DNA of 64,000 nt from the NCBI GenBank assembly GCA_036362985.1, contig JAYGXS010000010.1:13977211-14041210 (forward strand), written 5' to 3'. This stretch comes from Ligula intestinalis. Its lineage: Eukaryota; Platyhelminthes; Cestoda; Diphyllobothriidea; Diphyllobothriidae. Made by a program: the position numbers and the translations under genes. Shown piece by piece: positions 9,639 to 22,300 of this stretch (positions are counted from its first letter, which is position 1; each line of letters opens with the position of its first letter). The notes under the pieces were generated by a model. The model saw only the letters and a program-made list of their open reading frames with translations. It searched no databases and was not told the DNA's origin.

Positions 9639-12057
9639 TTCCTGAAATCGACTGCCTTTCAAACTATTGTCCACCTAGATTTCAGCCTTTCGTAGATACC
9701 ATTAATTTTTCTAACTGGTCTCAACTGGTTAGTTCCCCAACAAGACAGAATCGTATCCTAGATCTGATTTTCACAAATGGTATTGCCCCTCTCCTCGTTG
9801 ATTTTAAGCAGGACATCTTCAAAAGTGATCACACATTAATTCACTGTTCCCTTTCGCTTCCTTCTACGAAAAAGGCTAGTGCTAGTCGTACCTATCATGC
9901 GTATTACCTCGCACATATCAGCTCAATCAACAATTTTCTTGACTCATTAGATTGGTAGAGCATCTCCTCCATTAACGACGCTGCCTATCTTTCTGAACTC
10001 ATGTCGGTCGTTTCTAATAAAATGCTGGAATTTGTGCCCACTAATATTGCGAAACCCTACACACCAGAATCGACCGTCCCTCATTTTCTTTTGCCCAGAC
10101 TAAAGAAATTGAGGAGGCAGCTGAAAGATAGATCTACTAGTTCGCTCTCTGTGCATCTGAGGATCGCAGAGATCTTCGAATTAGCGCCAAAGATTCGTCT
10201 TGCACGTGACCAGCACAGGGAATCTTGCGCCCTGAGTGAGTTTAACTCTGCAACATCGGTTGCACAACTGTTTCGTCGTAGGTCCTCCGCAAAGCGAGGA
10301 ATTGAAATACCCGCGTTGCTTAATGAAAATAAAACATTGGTACTAGATGAGTCTGATAAGGGTGAATTGTTCAATGCTTTCTTTGTGAAGCATTTTACGA
10401 CAGAATCCGAACCGGTCCCGTCGTTTCAAACATACTCAGACAATACTCTCGGGAACATTGATTTCTCCATAGAATTAATTCGTAAGCATATAATTTGTCT
10501 AAAAAACTCGCACTCTTCGGGAACTGATGGTATCCCCAATTCAGTTATCAAGAGAGTGTCGACCTTTCCCAAATTACTTATCCATATATTTTCAGTCTAT
10601 CGCGTAAATGGTTTCTTTCCTGACACTTGGAAGACATACATTATTCTTCCAGTTTTTAAATCAGGATCTCGTTCGGAAATAAATAACTACCGCGGTGTTT
10701 ATAAAACCCCGGCCCTATCTAAACTTCTGGAGAAGATAATGTTGAATCAAATTCTCGATTTTTGCCTAAAAATAAGCTTTTAAGCGACTCGCAGCATGGT
10801 TTTCTACCCGGAAGATCATCCAAGACGTGTCAATTAGCTTTTCTTAACCACGTCACTTCCCTCAGTAACGAGGGACAATCCGTGGTTGTTATCTACTTTG
10901 ACCTGAGCAAAGCCTTCGACAAAGGCCTTCGACAAAGCCTTCGACAGACGGCTTCTGGTAAAATTGGAAGCCATTGGCATCCGTGCCCCTCTCCTCGACT
11001 TCATCGGTTCCTACTTGTCTAACCGCAGCCAGAAGGTTCTAGTAGGCAAAACTTACTCCACTGCTCTGCTGATCACGAGTGGCGTTTTTCAAGGCACCGT
11101 CTTGGGTCCTTTACTCTTCATTCTATACATAAGCGAAATTTCGACTGTTCTGAAAAATTCACACAATCGCATTTATGCAGATGACCTCAAATGCATATAC
11201 TCATTTTCTAAGGACACGGCAAGTATATGCGTTGATAAAATAAATGCAGACCTACTACCACTCTCACGTTGGAGTGCTATCTGGCAGATGGAATTCTTTC
11301 CATCCAAGTGTAGTTTCATGTGTTTCGGTCCCACCAAGCTTCCTCGTCCCCTAGTCTTTCAAAATACTCCACTTTAAGAACGATCCACTATAAAATACTT
11401 AGGTCTAAGCTACACAAACAAACTAGCATTGTCGCCTCATGCGGATCGAATATCTGCAAAGGCTGCACAGATATGTGGTTTTATATCACACAATTTCTTC
11501 CTGCTTGAAATAAAGTTAAAACTTTATCGCATGTATGTTCTACCCATCCTAGAATATTGCTGTCCCCTCTTTGGTCTAATGAATGCTTCTGACCGCGGTA
11601 AGATTGAAAATGTACAGAGGGTATTTACTCGCAAAATATTCGCTCTTCCTCGATCCACTATTTCTTATACGGAGAGATGTCAGTTAGCGAACATGACATT
11701 TCTTTGGGTCAGAAGACTCGAAGCGGGCCTCTGTTTCCTCTTTCGCGCTAACTCTACCCCTAACCTTCCACGAATCAACGCTCTCATTCCCGCAGATAGA
11801 CCTTATGCCATTCGTAATTCCCCCAGGATTATTGCACCCCCCTTAGCTCCACTTCGAACCATTCTCACTTCTTTGCCTCCAAATAGGCCTTCCTCTGGAA
11901 TAATATTCCCCTCGAAATTAGGCTGTCGTCTAACTTAGCAGTTTTTAAAGTCAAGTTACGTAAACACTTAACTTCAGAAGATATAAAGTCTTTGTTATAC
12001 GTCTCCTTCCCAAACACACAACTTTTGGACTTTGAAAAGGGTCCCCCTGGTATCTGA
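9639..12057 (+). pseudogene. LINE B ORF2, rest of endonuclease, RT and C-terminus
   Basis: The endonuclease resumes with FPEIDC and reaches FKSDHTLIHCSL (SDH motif intact). A TAG at 9956-9958 follows. The next frame (10001-10783) contains the RT start SSGTDGIPNSVIK and DTWKTYIILPVFKSG. It then shifts to SQHGFLPGRSSKTCQLAF and VVIYFDLSKAFD (10762-10920), where a small duplication of GCCTTCGACAAAG breaks the frame. RT continues with FIGSYLSNRSQK, FQGTVLGPLLF and RIYADDLK (10964-11377). The C-terminal part (11429-11938, then shifted) has MYVLPILEYCCPL and NVQRVFTRKIFA, and ends FEKGPPGI at 12055. The YADD core is intact, but at least four frame breaks and stops are visible. Confidence 0.8.
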
Positions 12058-12879
12058 GGTGGTTATGTTAAGATCAAATTTTTTTTCCACACATGTCTAT
12101 TTCTTCCTCCTTTGAGTGATATTTGCAATAATGTTTCGTCCACTTCTCTGTCCAGTCATCATTGCCGTTTTCTCCATTTTCCGTTTTACAACCCTGACGA
12201 TAGGCTTCATGGTCTTTAGTCATGCTCGTGGCGGTTCTGCTATTTTGACCAGCTCGTCGCTTAACTCCGCAGTCTACAAGGTCACATCTCCGGCGTTTCG
12301 TTGATGATCACGTGACCTCTGCCATTCACTCATCTTGTCAACCCTGTTGTCCGCGATGGCCTCCTCCGATCTCACCTCCCTGATGGTTGATCATGAAGCC
12401 AGTCGGGCGGCGTTACAGTGGTGAACGACAGCCTCTGCTGTTATATGATTTCTCCAAATACAAGAAGCGTTTCAAACCCTCATACGTTCTCATCAACAGT
12501 TCTGTCTCATTTGCACTACAATGAATCCTCTCAACCAACCCCCTTAATTTTGTTGAAGCAGTTTTTTTCTCCTACGTTTTGTTTTTTAAGCGGGGGTTCG
12601 CTGAACTCCGACCCAGCTTTAATGGTTGGAGTTTTTCTCTGCTTCCTCCTTAGTTCACCATGCGTTTCAGAGAGTGTTTACTACTATTTTAAAACGACGA
12701 TATGTCGGTAAAAAATGAATTAATCTACCAACACTACTAAACGCTCCCGGTGCCTATGTGGTTGTTTCACGGAGAGCAGTATTTATTAACTTTGTATTTA
12801 TTTTTCCACAGCACTAAGTTTGCAATAACGAGGCCCTCCGGGCCTAAAATATAAAATTTATTATCATTATTATTATATT
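12058..12879 (+). other. LINE B 3' untranslated region and ATT tail
   Basis: There is no gene; small open frames at 12116-12304 and 12418-12711 have no signature. It ends with a short palindrome (GAGGCCCTCCGGGCC), then TAAAATATAAAATTTATTA and ATT repeats. These run directly into the ATT-type tail of the minus-strand LINE A copy. Confidence 0.55.
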
Positions 12880-14816
12880 AAATGTTTATTGTGCAGTTTA
12901 ATGACAATTTTAAAAATTTTTGATAATTGGTAAAGGACTTCTTGGGCGCCTTCCAAAACCTCAAACACAGGAAAAACCTAAAACAAACTCCCTCTTTTGC
13001 TTTCAATATTAATTTTGTTTAAATTTTGTGCCTGGTCAATACTGGGCGAAATAGGGAGTTTGTTTCGAGTGACAAAACTGACTAAAAGATACGATACAAA
13101 CGGAATTTATGCACAGTTATAAACTGAGTTGACAGATTAGCAAAAGAAAAGCTGCAGATCGTTAGGAGTCATTAGTTCGGGACGGGGAGGGTTGGCACAA
13201 GAACACAGTGTTTTCAGTCTTCCTTCAATGGTTGTCAGCTAAAGTTGCGCGCTATCGGCTGAATGGTTAGCAGACTTCGGGCTGCTTCAGCAGCATTATC
13301 TTCAGCCTGAGGCCTGGCGGGGTTCAATGTCCACGAACGCCATCAGAGTGAAAGAGTGATTCCACCGAGTCAACACCCAAAATTCGTGAAAGTTGTCCTG
13401 AATTTAGAAAACTAGTGAGAGGTCTCTTAAACAAAGGGATGCTTTGCTGAGTTTTAATAACTCGGGGCAGCTTATTCCAGCTTGCTATGACGTTTACTGA
13501 AAGGAATGAACGATACCTAACTGTACGTGCCATAGGAAGAAATAAAAACACTAGCACGCCGAGAGTGCTCGAGCTGCCTTATGGTACTGAGAAGATTAAA
13601 GGTACGGTCATTGAAAAGTTTAAACAATAAAAATAGACCCTTCAATAATCTACGAAGGCGCAGGGAATTGAGTTTTATAAGTCGAAACCGTTGTTGGTAG
13701 GCTAAGTAACGGTGTTCTGAAGTGAAAACTCTTTTAGTGAAGAAGTGCTGCACCGATTCTATTTTCTTCCGTTCACTAGTGCGCAGAAGACTGAATAGGG
13801 GCGAGCAGTATTCAAGAATAGTTCTCACGTACAAATTATAAAGGCTAGTTCTAACCTTTATGGTCTTAAAATTTCTAAGGATAAATCCGGTAGTTTGGCG
13901 TGATTTCGAGACTATCAGGGCACAGAGCTCTGACAGATTGAAACTACTGGAAAAGGTTATGCCCAGATCCTTGATAACTCCTGGCACATCTAGTTCGTGA
14001 CCGTCTATGCTTAGTTCAGACTGATGATCGCCGCCAACAACCATAACGGAATATTTGTGCCATGAAAGGGTGAGTTGTAGTGTGCAACACCACTGGGCGA
14101 AGGCGTGAAGATCCTTTTTTATGAGCTCGAGCATGATGTTGCGATCGGCCGGTTTATATTGATAAGCGACTTATTAATCGTCAGCGTTGATGAAGCGTCT
14201 ACAATACTGAAAACAATCTGGAACATCTTTTACAAAAAGGCAAATAGGAGCGGCCCTAGTACACGACCCTGTATAACTCCACCTCTCACATGCGTGGGGT
14301 TGGAGATAACATTGGCAATTTTAACTGGTTGTGTACGGGCATACAAATAGGAAGAGGTTAAGTTCAGAAGCTTAGTTCCTATGCCGAAAGAGGCCAGTTT
14401 CAGAATGAGGCGTTTATGATCGACACGATCAAAAGCCTTAGTAAAATAAAAGTAGACTCTATATAGGGCAAAACCATTGTCGCTAGATCGTAGCACATAA
14501 TCAAAGAAAGAGAGCTGGCAGGTGTCACAGGATCTTTTCTCGAGAAACCCATGCTGTGCTAATTTGAGAATGTTGTTCTCTGTCAAATGACGCATCATGT
14601 TTTCTTTGATATAGGTACCCAAGATATTTGAGGCTGCGGGAAGTGTATTTATTGGCCTGAAGTCGTCAAGAGACGTCGATCGACCATGCTTGGGAATAGG
14701 CATTATGTGCGATTCCTTCCTCAACGAAAGAAAAGGTTCCACTTTTAGAAGACTAACCGGGACGACATCTAGTCCTGGACTATAAGATTGACGAATACGA
14801 CGAATGACTACAGTCA
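12880..14816 (-). mobile_element. 5'-truncated minus-strand copy of LINE A
   Basis: It matches LINE A from the start of the RT domain (WDVTV at about 14816) to the 3'UTR and tail. RT fragments in 14816-14230 read FWDVTVVIRRIRQSYSPG, then KESHIMPIPKHGRS, LAQHGFLEKRSCDTCQL and GVIQGRVLGPLLF. A deletion removes the stretch around FLCKVLYLALESET of LINE A. The catalytic YADD is NADD followed by two stops (14155-14175). 14134-13517 and 13557-13324 carry the C-terminal part with one frame break. It usefully retains the Trp codon and the 13 bases missing in the + copy. The 5' truncation at RT is the usual result of incomplete reverse transcription. Confidence 0.85.
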
Positions 14817-15990
14817 CGTCCCAGAAGGAATGGAGTAAACAGGAATTTGACTGGCAGACGAGCGTGCAGCCGCAGGCCAGTGGGCATGACTGAGATGAAG
14901 TTAATACGCGGGATTCCAAGAAGCCCAGGACATGCTTTGTTCCTGCCGTCAATCAAGAAAAGGTGCACGCTGATTAGCGGAGAGCCTGGGCTGCATTCAC
15001 TGTGATTCGAACAAGAGCGTCTATGGTAATTTACGAGGCTAACTCTAGCACGACTGTTTCGTCTTGACCTCTCTTCCTCTGTATCCAGCAGCCACGCGTG
15101 CTTCAAACTTAGTAATAACAGCTTTCAAGGCAGTATGGTACTTTTTAACAAATAGTAATGGATAATCAAGGGACAAATTTCAGCAATGGATACACCAAGT
15201 CAGGAACAAAGGGAGTCGGCCAAATCGCCCAACTTATTCAAGGGGAATACGCATGTTCAACAATAACACCGCGCAGGGGGAAACTAGTCTTGGGAAAGCT
15301 TGTGTGTGTTAGTGGGAGAGGGGGCGTGGCTCTGAAAACACGAGCGGGGGGATGTGAACATAAGCAATACTGTGCCGACAAGGTGAGAGGAATTTCAAGC
15401 GTGAGAGGCCAGCGGTGGTGACAAATGTAATTGAACCAGAGGAGGAGATGGAGACAATTCCGAGTAGCTCTTGAAACAGATTTTTTTCTTGCGGCAGTGG
15501 GAAGCCGGAAGCGTTGTGGGCAAATGTGACTAAAAGGAAAGAGAGCAGAAAGACGGGTGGGGACGTTATTCAAGCACCACTTAAGTGGTACTTGGCCGGG
15601 GGGCTAGGCTTAACACCAGTGTGCAGTCGACTGGAAACAAAAGGGTCAACAGGAACATAATTCTTGGAGGAAGGGAGCTTGGGCACATAGTTCAAAGGAA
15701 GCGGGCATCCTTTCGTAAGAGGTAAACAATCGGATTTGGTATAGCAGGAAGTCCCTAGAAATGGAGGTGGGTACTTTCCAAATTTTTCAAATGGAAAGAG
15801 CAATGGCTGTTTATTTCTATTGATTTTCACCACTATCGATATTTTTCTCTTGACTACCCATGCTTCTGCTCCTTCTTTATACGTGTTCACGAGGCACTGA
15901 TTATTCTATCAGATGTCAGATGTCATCAGTCCCACCAGAGGACCTAATGCTTCTCTGAGACTTTACAAGTTGAACTATGTACTCACGCGT
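14817..15990. other. Gap between LINE copies and the LRRCC1-like gene
   Basis: Open frames of 87-111 codons occur on both strands (15158-15421 +, 15238-15573 -, 14780-15106 -), but they overlap each other and have no family signature. The last part before 15990 should contain the promoter of the gene at 16041. Confidence 0.5.
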
Positions 15991-15994
15991 TTAG

Positions 15995-16008
15995 GTTGCT
16001 ACGGTAAT
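15995..16008 (+). promoter_or_regulatory. X-box-like RFX site upstream of LRRCC1 orthologue
   Basis: GTTGCT-AC-GGTAAT is an imperfect palindrome close to the RFX X-box (GTTGCC-AT-GGCAAC type) and lies 33 bp before the ATG. RFX factors drive many ciliary and centrosomal genes in animals, which fits the gene. It is a sequence match only, with one mismatch in the second half-site and a non-standard spacer. Confidence 0.4.
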
Positions 16009-16040
16009 ATCCTGTTCCACCCTATAGGCTTTCTCAATAA

Positions 16041-16318
16041 ATGTTTCCCCAGAAAGTTAATGAAAATTTGTCTTTGATTGGGCTGCAGTTAAAAGACGTT
16101 AGGGGCCTCAATTTGCCCCGTGAATTGAGAAAACTTAATTTGCATCATAATTGTATATATGTATTGGACGGTTGTGTCTTTCCGCTAGGCCTAACTATGT
16201 TGGACTTATCATCCAACTGCCTTACTAGTCTTCGCGGACTCAAACACTTAAGAAATCTGCAGCGGCTCAATTTGTCAGCCAATCTCCTTACAGATTTGAG
16301 TGATATCCAGTTTCTCAC
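16041..16318 (+). CDS. LRRCC1: LRRCC1 exon 1 (start, LRR 1-3)
   Basis: ATG 16041 begins MFPQKVNENLSLIGLQLKD. LRR signatures are LRKLNLHHNCI, LTMLDLSSNCL and LQRLNLSANLL. The donor is AC|GTGAGT, ending in phase 2. Confidence 0.88.
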
Positions 16319-19300
16319 GTGAGTCTACCTAGCTGTCTATAGTGAAAATATATAAATTAGCGCACACTCGAAGTTCTAGCTAAGTTTTAGTCAATTACTA
16401 TGTTCTTACCTTTTTTGAACCTTGTTACTACTAAATTTTAGTATTTTCTTATTATTGGGTCGTGAATTATTGCATGAAAGTTGAATTTTGGTGGAGAATT
16501 GTCTGCGGACGGCCAATTTTCTCTATTCTTGAAAATCTACGCTAAATTAAGCGAAACTGACTCTCACTTATTTTTATCAGACAAACTCTAGGCTTAATAT
16601 TGTACCCAATGTTGTGTTATTCTTCAGACGTGATCGGTCCCAGCGCAGACCAGATCTCCTAGTTGCCAAGAACGTCCAAATACTAGTGTACATGACATCC
16701 TTGTGGCCCGTGCGGTTGAGGCCCAGTTGTTTGCCATATAAGAGCGTCTGACAAAGCCTTAATTAAGTAATGTGGAGTTGTTTGTTGACACTCACACTCA
16801 ACCATTGGGCAGTTTTCGATGAGTTAGCTGGCAATAAACCATATGATACGAATATTTGCAATATTTTATTCCTCTAGGCACCTAGTCAAGATCCATGTTT
16901 TGCATGTCCTCGGTAATTTTAAATGTATAGTATCTTAATTTGTAGACTTCAGTCAAGGCTTTTTGATTTTCCATCTTATCTTAACGAAAAGCACTTATAA
17001 ACAGATGGCAGACTGGGTTTCAAATATTATTAACTGATTTGATTTTCGTTGCCCCGCTAGTGCTTAACTTTATTTCCGTCCACTTTATAGGTAAAATTGC
17101 TGGTAATTGTAATGATATTTAAGATTTTTCATGCATTGTGTAATTTCATGAGCTGAAGTTAAACAAAGTTTACGTTTTATTTTTTTTAAGTTCACTCATT
17201 GATTTGGATGTTTCATACAATCATCTGGAAGGGTTATCAGAACTTCGGTCACTGCATGGCCCCAATTCAGTCTTATCCAAGCTGAATGTTACTGGAAATT
17301 CTTTATCCTTCATGGACGCATTTATTAAAGACCTCTGCGGCTTGTGCGCTTTGACAGACCTATATCTCACCGATAGCCCTCTTTCTGCTAATGACAACCC
17401 ACTATGCGGCATATACGGTAGGCTTTTATTTAGTTATTTTGTTGTCTCATTGGAAGTGCCGAAAGCCCTTTTTGTTGACTAAAGGCTTTCTCTAGGTTTT
17501 CGGACATTAATTTTTGCGGGTCTTCCTCAGCTGCAATCAGTTGATGGGCAGTCTCGGTCCTCTACCCTAGAAAAGTTTGCCGTCGAACATTGTACTGCCG
17601 CTAGAGGTGACATTCTTTTAAGCAATTGTATTTTATTCGAAAACTAGACTTATCTACATTACAAAATAATTCGACTGGGATAATTTCGTCGTACAAGGTT
17701 AGTGCTTCATCGCCTTACGTATTTCTTTTCCTGGCTATCACACTTTTCATTTTTTGTCTAGTAGCTCTTACTTTTTCTTCTCTTTCACAGAGAAGAGATT
17801 GCTGTGCATCGCCAACCTTTCGAAATTCGGCGAGCCAGACACAAAGCCCAACACTTAGCATCTGCAAGCAGGTGAATTTATTTTGCAAGCATTAAGTAGA
17901 TTGAGTGTCAGTGGGTTTTCCTGTTTTAGGTGTCACCTTGTATCTTACCATCTTGAATTTTTTTAGTTATATCCAAATCCTTTCTGTAAACATTTTGAGA
18001 AAAGTAACTGAACCACTTACGAAGCTGAACAATTTCTTATGTGGTTCTGCCACACTCAAAACCTTCTTGGATTCATACCAATTCTTCAAACTATTCTAAA
18101 CGAAACTTTAGTCTATAAAGATGTTTAAAAAATGGCCCAATTACTGAGCTTACCCATATTGAGTCACCTGTCAGTAACGGTTTTGGCCTCATGTATTTTA
18201 ATTTGCTAACATTTTGGTTCCCATTCCAGAACATAGTTCGCGAAAATGTCGCTCAGCAGTGGTGAACCAGATTACAGCTCATCCTAATCGAGTTTGCCAA
18301 ACCTTAGCTTGGGTGGTTTTCGGCTCGAAATCAGGATTTGACTAATCAACTATTGCAAAGCTTTAACTATCTGATATGTTGGATCTATCTTAGATAGTGT
18401 AATGCTTACTAAACGGATTGAGAGGTCGCGAATAATTTTATTCGGTTTTCGATCAGGCTATTTCCTAAAATGCTCTGCTACGTATGTTTGTCCTACTTCC
18501 TTATATTTCATTAACATATTAGTTCATTCCATTTCCACAAATCTAGGGTTAATAACATTCCACCTACTGCAAATTTCGACACCAGTGTCAATAGTGTTTA
18601 CTTTTACGCATGTAAAATTACAGTCAACTACTTTATCGATATCTTCTGACTTTTCTTATTAAGACGGAGCCGTGATGCCTTAAAAACAGCTCAGTAGTTA
18701 GCGTATCATTTAAAGGTTGAATTACGTATTTCCCCACTCTTGGACCCGTCTCTGGAATTTTTCAATACGGGTGCTGATCTGGATCATGCGTCCTGCGTTT
18801 TCAATTAAATGGTGTGATTCTACCCCCCGAAGCAACTGCCTTTTATCGTCATTATCAATATATTCGAGGTCAAATCTACTATAATGCTTTGAAGTTTTTT
18901 ATCGCAGGCTTTCGATTTTAAGTTTACTACGCCTGGATTTGCCAGGTTCCTTTATTTTATGCAAAAAGCACTTCAATACTATTGCATGGCTTGACTCTAT
19001 TCTGTTCTTCGTTTATGCCCATAAGGAACCTATTACCCTGCGTTCGAAACTCAAAACCTCAGCAACTCAAACATTGTCTCCTACAGACGGGAGAAGGTGC
19101 TTTAGGAAGCAGGTGATTTTCAGCTGTATTCCTCGTATCCCCTTCGATATTTTTGTTCTGTATTTAGGTATAGAGACCAATTTGTTTTCTTTTCGATACA
19201 ACAGCAAGTAGTTGACCGTAGAATGTGATCTGCGTTTTTGTAAAGTAAACCTGCACCAAAATAACGGTGAAATCAACTGCTATTGATAAAAACAGTTATG

Positions 19301-22300
19301 AAATTTAGTGGTTGTTAAGACCAGGATCATAATTTTCACGTTTATATCTTTTACTGTTGAGTCAAATCGCTACTTTGTAACTTGACAGCCTCTTCTATCC
19401 TCTGGTTGGAATTTGCGCTATCAGCAACCGTCTTGGCTGAAGTTTGCTCCGTGTGGACATCCAAACCAAGCCTTGTACTCGGATAATAAATTTCCTCCCA
19501 CCATCGTCAGCAGTAGATGTGGTCACACAATTTTGAGTATAAACTTGCAACTACAAAAGTGACACAGACCAGCAGCAAATTTGGGCTTTCTTGATATGGT
19601 CTCCGTGTCGAATCCTTACTGTTCAGCTGAGGCTGGCTAAATTTGTAATACATATTTAGCTGTTTTAAATTTCTACTTACCCAATTTACGCCTTATGCTG
19701 ATGCAAAAGGAGAGTTCGGAGTGCGTCATCTTCCATTCGGAACCTCCTATGTATGCTGGCTTATTTTTCAGCAATAAATATGTATCTTTAGAAACAACTC
19801 AATTGGATGTAAGGCGTTAGTGTGACTAGTTACATGTCCTCCGAATAGGGCCATGCCCACTAGCAGGATAACTCGGTAATTCTTTCAGAATGGAGAGTCA
19901 GTCTGCAATGACTCTTTACGTGGAGTCCTTATTCTGTTAGAATCTGTACCGCACTTTTTAGATAGCTGCGCTGATGAGGTGTGTAGGAAACGCGTAGAGG
20001 GGTGCAAAGGGTGCCTAGGCACAACATTAATCACCTGGGCCTCACTCCGACTCCGGTGTTCTTCAATATATCATGAAATGGGGTTCGAGTGGACGAGGAA
20101 AGAGAGAATACAGTATATGTGGTACAAATTACTATTATTAGTAATCACTATCCCTCTATTCTGTTTGCTGTGGTGTCAGAACGTCCCTTACGGAGCCGAT
20201 GAAGGCAAAAAATGTAGCATCTGATCTTTCGCCATTCTGAGGAGCGTTTGAACAACACTTTGGTCCAGAATTTTGGTACCAACAAAGACATTGTAGACTG
20301 GGCCGGCTACTTCTAGTCGTCGTCAGCCTAACATTCCCAACTTCCGCTCTGGATTACATGGGATTCTAACCCTGATCTTTTGCTTATAAGGAGATACGTG
20401 GATCATGATCAACCAGTGAGCCACTGACTCATTCTCCTGTTGGTTCTGATCGGGAATACTAAGCTTTAATTGTAAACTGCACTTCGGGCGTTTGGGAAAT
20501 TTCAGTTCTGACAAGCAAGCAGTTATCCGAAGACAACGTTATCAACGCCTCTAACGTGGTTTATGTACAACTCGGATGCCCTCTCGATCAATTCTGATGT
20601 AGTCTGAGTCGCATTTACTGAGACGTTAAGGAGAAATAAGGAAAGGTGTGTTTTGACTACTATGATGCAAAGGGTAATGCATTTGTTCTGTCAGGTCCTT
20701 CCTTTTCCTGAACGTTTTTCACGTCCTGAATTAAGGATAGTCTGGTGGTAGCATTTGTCTCCGAGGTGATTAATCTAGTGTTCATCTCTTATGCTTATGT
20801 TATAGGAGGTTAGATCCTCCTAGAAGTCGCTGTTTAAGCGATGAGCGAATGCTTATTTTGAGAGGTTTTCCTGGTCGATTGGGGGGAACGATCATTTTAG
20901 TCTGTGTACAAAGTTGTCATCCCGCATACTGAAGGCCTGTAGATCATCATAACGAAGTCTTTGCGCATAGGACGTACCAGACGATGTATTCTTTATCCAC
21001 CACCTTGCCTCAGTCAGCCTGTTATGGCTTTTCTTAATGTGGCCTTCATGGCACTGTCACGCAGCTGGGTTCCGAGTCGTTTCCTACGTTGTTGTGGTTT
21101 TCTGGTTGTGTTGACCCACAGTACTTGATACTGCCTCTTCTCCATTCCCCGGTCTTCTTGGGTTTGTCTTGATCCCGAGCCCTGCTGGGGAGTGGGGAGA
21201 GAGTGAGGCAGATTCATCGCAATTTTACTTTCACTATAACCTAGCACATACGGTGGACATTTTCGAACTGTCACGATGTAACTAAACTACTTGTTTCACT
21301 TTTACAGTTTATTTAAAATGGACAGTCAGGATTTCCTTGGTTTCCATTGCAAACTTTGCGTTTACGAGCACACTAATAACCGTTGACAGTTATGCTGTCG
21401 CGAACAGCAACGTCTATCGTGTGGCCTCCGAAGTGCGTTCTGTACTAGTGACTTGCACGTTAATTGTTTTGGTGGGACAGAACTACAAAGCCTCTACCAC
21501 GCTCCCCTTCCTTACCCGATAGCGGATGTGTACTCGGGCACAGTGGTCGGCAAGGCTAAACAGCCCGTCTACGCACGCCACACACAACCTGCTCCCTATA
21601 GCGTGTACAAGGCTTTCAGGGGGCGACTTCTAACACACATGCATGATAGTGTCATATATATAGAGACAAGTGCGTCGGACTTACCATGCTCAGCTCTTCC
21701 GTAAGAACAGATTTCTAAGTGTCAACCTCACTCCTTCTAGCGTGTCAACTAGTTGTTGGCGGGATTAGACGCAGTAGCTGACGTGACGTGTGGGTCTACG
21801 CCTGGGCGTGCCCCAGACCCTTCTTATCTGCACCAGCAGTTATAGGCTTGCTCGGAATCAGTATGGCCTGATTAACGCGTGCCATGTGCTAATCTGATCT
21901 CCGTTTGGTTCAGCGGATCTTCAACGCAACCCGTTTTGAATACCTCCTCGAAGTTTGTGAAATTACCTTGCTCTGGCACTCTTTATGTTTCTAATGTTTT
22001 CGCTCATGGAAATATTTATCCCAGTTTCCTGCACCCGACATTAAAAACATTCGAGGCAAGCGTCCAGCTACGACAAGAATAAGGGAATTTGTCCTCGCCA
22101 CTAAGCCGGGCTAGTATTCTCGAAGTGATAATTGGATGAGTGATTATACTACCCGTAATGAGTGAGTAGCCATTCACGTTTCCTCTTTTCGACTAACCGA
22201 TGGCTGTTCACTTTTCGTCTACAATTATCTAAATGACTTCTTTTGGGATTTTCTCGCTATATTGATGTATTTCTTAACAAATGTGTTACCAATAGGAAGC

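Larger units (their letters stand above)
8813..12870 (+). mobile_element. Second CR1-like LINE (LINE B), interrupted by a TIR element
   Basis: ORF2 starts at ATG 8813 and its conserved C-terminus ends at TGA 12055-12057. A 3'UTR of about 800 bp ends in GAGGCCCTCCGGGCCTAAA and an ATT-rich tail (about 12829-12880). It is related to LINE A but is a different family: the RT motifs are the same type, the rest diverges, and its 3'UTR is unrelated. Several stops and frameshifts and one 345-bp insertion make it dead. Confidence 0.75.

Noticed and set aside
15158..15573. Overlapping open frames of 87 and 111 codons upstream of LRRCC1
   Set aside because: They lie on opposite strands over the same bases, have no family motif and no splice or start context.
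17790..17871. LRRCC1 exon 4 starting at 17791 after the stronger-looking CACAG
   Set aside because: With the phase from exon 3 this start runs into a TAG. The AG two bases later keeps the frame.
21014..21274. Minus-strand 86-codon basic frame in LRRCC1 intron 4
   Set aside because: No recognisable family and no splice context. The length is compatible with chance.
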